Source of the DNA: Pyrus communis
Lineage: Eukaryota; Streptophyta; Magnoliopsida; Rosales; Rosaceae
Assembly (NCBI RefSeq): GCF_963583255.1
Contig: NC_084815.1
Coordinates: forward strand, 19,380,807 to 19,444,806
Direction of reading: 5' to 3'
Length of the DNA: 64,000 nucleotides
Part shown: positions 63,101 through 64,000 of the stretch, one piece after another
Layout of the letters: each line of letters starts with the position of its first letter
How positions within the stretch are numbered: position 1 is the stretch's first letter
Translations under genes and position numbers: made by a program
Notes under the pieces: generated by a model
Told to the model about the DNA's origin: nothing
The model's input: only the letters and a program-made list of their open reading frames with translations
Database searches by the model: none

Positions 63101-63415
63101 TGCTCCTACTCCTGCTACCTTTCTCCTCCTCCTCCTTCTCCTTCTCCTCCTCCTCCTCCTCCCCCTCATTCTCCTGCTCCTGCTCCTGCTCCTGCTACCT
63201 TTCTCCTCCTCCTCCTTCTCTTCCTCCTCCTCCTCCTCATCCTCCTTCTCCTTCTCCTCCTCCTCCTCCTCCCCCTCCCCCTCATGCTCCTGCTCTTGCT
63301 CCTGCTACCTTTCTGCTTCTTCTGCTCATACTCCTGCTACCTTTCTCCTTCTTCTACTCCTGCTCCTGCTCTTGCTACCTTTCTTCTTCTCCTTCACCTT
63401 CTCCTTCTCCTCCTG
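60130..63415. repeat. 3.3-kb hexanucleotide pyrimidine-rich array (CTCNTN)n
   Basis: Almost the whole stretch is built from hexamers CTCCTG, CTCCTT, CTCATT, CTCCTC and CTCTTT, in register for hundreds of bases, with slips. The plus strand is nearly pure pyrimidine apart from G or A at fixed hexamer positions. Long open frames arise in several frames on both strands, simply because the hexamer lacks stops; the minus strand gives Glu-X dipeptides (X = Lys, Gln, Glu, Asn). The right part (62930-63390) has a different texture with repeated GCTACCTTTCT. No such frame is called as a gene. Confidence 0.95.
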
Positions 63416-63720
63416 ATTTTTATGAGTTCTAGCAAATTGATGAAAAATAACCCCTGATTTTTATGAGATCTAGCAAAATATACATGGTTTATTGATCTAA
63501 AACAATATAACCCAAACGAACTATGGATTTGAGGCAAAAATAACACACAGTATTGTTTGAACTATCCTAAACTTAAACATGAAATTGAAAAATAGTAGTG
63601 AACACATAGAATTTCAGTTTCAGAAATAATTGATTAGTTATCAAAATGCAGTTTCTAATTTAAAATTGATAGATTATATGGAATCAATAACATGCAAACA
63701 AGGATTTCAGTTTAGTACCT
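63416..63720. other. AT-rich segment right of the array
   Basis: It starts with two direct copies of CCTGATTTTTATGAG[T/A]TCTAGCAAA (about 63412-63437 and 63452-63476). It could be an intron on the minus strand between the exon at 63720-63826 and the array. Confidence 0.4.
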
Positions 63721-63748
63721 TTTGTTTGGAGGCAACTTGTTGCTTCTA

Positions 63749-63826
63749 GGGAGCTTCTTGTTCATTCTGAAGTTGTTGATCGTTGAGAACTTGTTGCTCG
63801 GCTAGAATTTGTTCTTCTTCTGCCAT
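63749..63826 (-). CDS. Short Glu/Gln-rich open frame, possible gene start
   Basis: On the minus strand an ATG at about 63826 opens MAEEEQILAEQQVLNDQQLQ and ends in NEQEAP and a stop at about 63749. Beyond it lies a good donor (CAAAAG|GTACTAA near 63720). The Glu/Gln bias resembles the minus-strand reading of the adjacent hexamer array, so this may be the first exon of the gene from which the array grew, perhaps already broken. It could equally be chance. No protein family is recognised. Confidence 0.25.
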
Positions 63827-63829
63827 TGT

Positions 63830-64000
63830 TGCTCGTCGGAATTTGTTGTTCTTGGCAAGTCCTTGTAGATTTTGGTTTGAAATTTGGAATTGGGTTTTGC
63901 GGAAAGGAATCCGAATTGTAGGGGTGGTTGGTGCAATTAATGGCGGTGGAGTGGTGGATTGAATGTAGTAACCGTTATATTTGTAATGGGCTTGGGTTAT
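63830..64000. other. Upstream sequence at the window edge
   Basis: G/T-rich leader or promoter-like DNA. Nothing further is identifiable. Confidence 0.3.

Noticed and set aside
60000..63457. Very long open frames (up to 1026 codons) in the hexamer array
   Set aside because: They occur in several frames on both strands and arise because the hexamers contain no stop codons; composition is pure low complexity.

Overview
The window is nuclear DNA from a flowering plant (eudicot). It has intron-rich genes with GT-AG (one GC-AG) introns, AT-rich spacers, and dense short transposable elements. The gene set (BONZAI/copine, MEI2-like, CHLM, ASR3-type trihelix, ERF group X) and the repeats (Cassandra 5S-carrying TRIMs, small MITEs, tRNA-derived SINEs) fit Rosaceae, probably an apple/pear-type genome. 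That placement is inference, not proof.

Layout: 1-1649 holds the 3' end of a CACTA (En/Spm) transposon with a Copia 3' LTR beside its transposase exons. An ERF transcription factor (minus) lies at 2700-4661. A complete 16-exon BONZAI/copine gene (minus, 580 codons) spans 6728-11587. A Cassandra solo LTR is at 12337-12631, followed by about 5 kb of gene-poor sequence. A DCD-domain gene (minus) occupies about 17.8-20.6 kb, and a 970-bp fold-back MULE-like element lies at 21384-22353. A 7-exon coiled-coil/WD40 gene (minus, 528 codons) spans 23539-27750, and a complete 14-exon MEI2-like RNA-binding gene (minus, 967 codons) spans 30087-35617. From 37 to 52 kb no intact gene was seen: there are MITEs, SINEs, a LINE RNase H relic, a three-unit tandem repeat and two Cassandra elements. 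The right part has MHF1/CENP-S (minus, 52328-53814), an ASR3-like trihelix gene (plus, 54996-56223) and CHLM, Mg-protoporphyrin IX methyltransferase (minus, 56716-58155). It ends with a Tourist-like MITE, a tandem array of SINE tails and a 3.3-kb near-pure pyrimidine hexanucleotide array (60130-63415). A short exon-like sequence on the minus strand follows.

The genes form no operon or pathway cluster. Exon joins were checked by reading phase and conserved protein sequence; BONZAI, WD40, MEI2-like and ASR3 join cleanly throughout. Three other genes carry apparent frame breaks: CHLM (two), MHF1 (one, at its first join) and the 3' end of the DCD gene. These could be assembly indels, haplotype variants or genuine gene decay.

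The most unusual observations are the hexanucleotide array and its eight embedded splice-like motifs, a 16-bp-arm palindrome inside the 5S-like region of one Cassandra LTR, a 65-bp tandem duplication across that LTR's edge, a SINE copy whose head is the 5' half of tRNA-Val, and the CHLM breaks at the SAM-binding motif.
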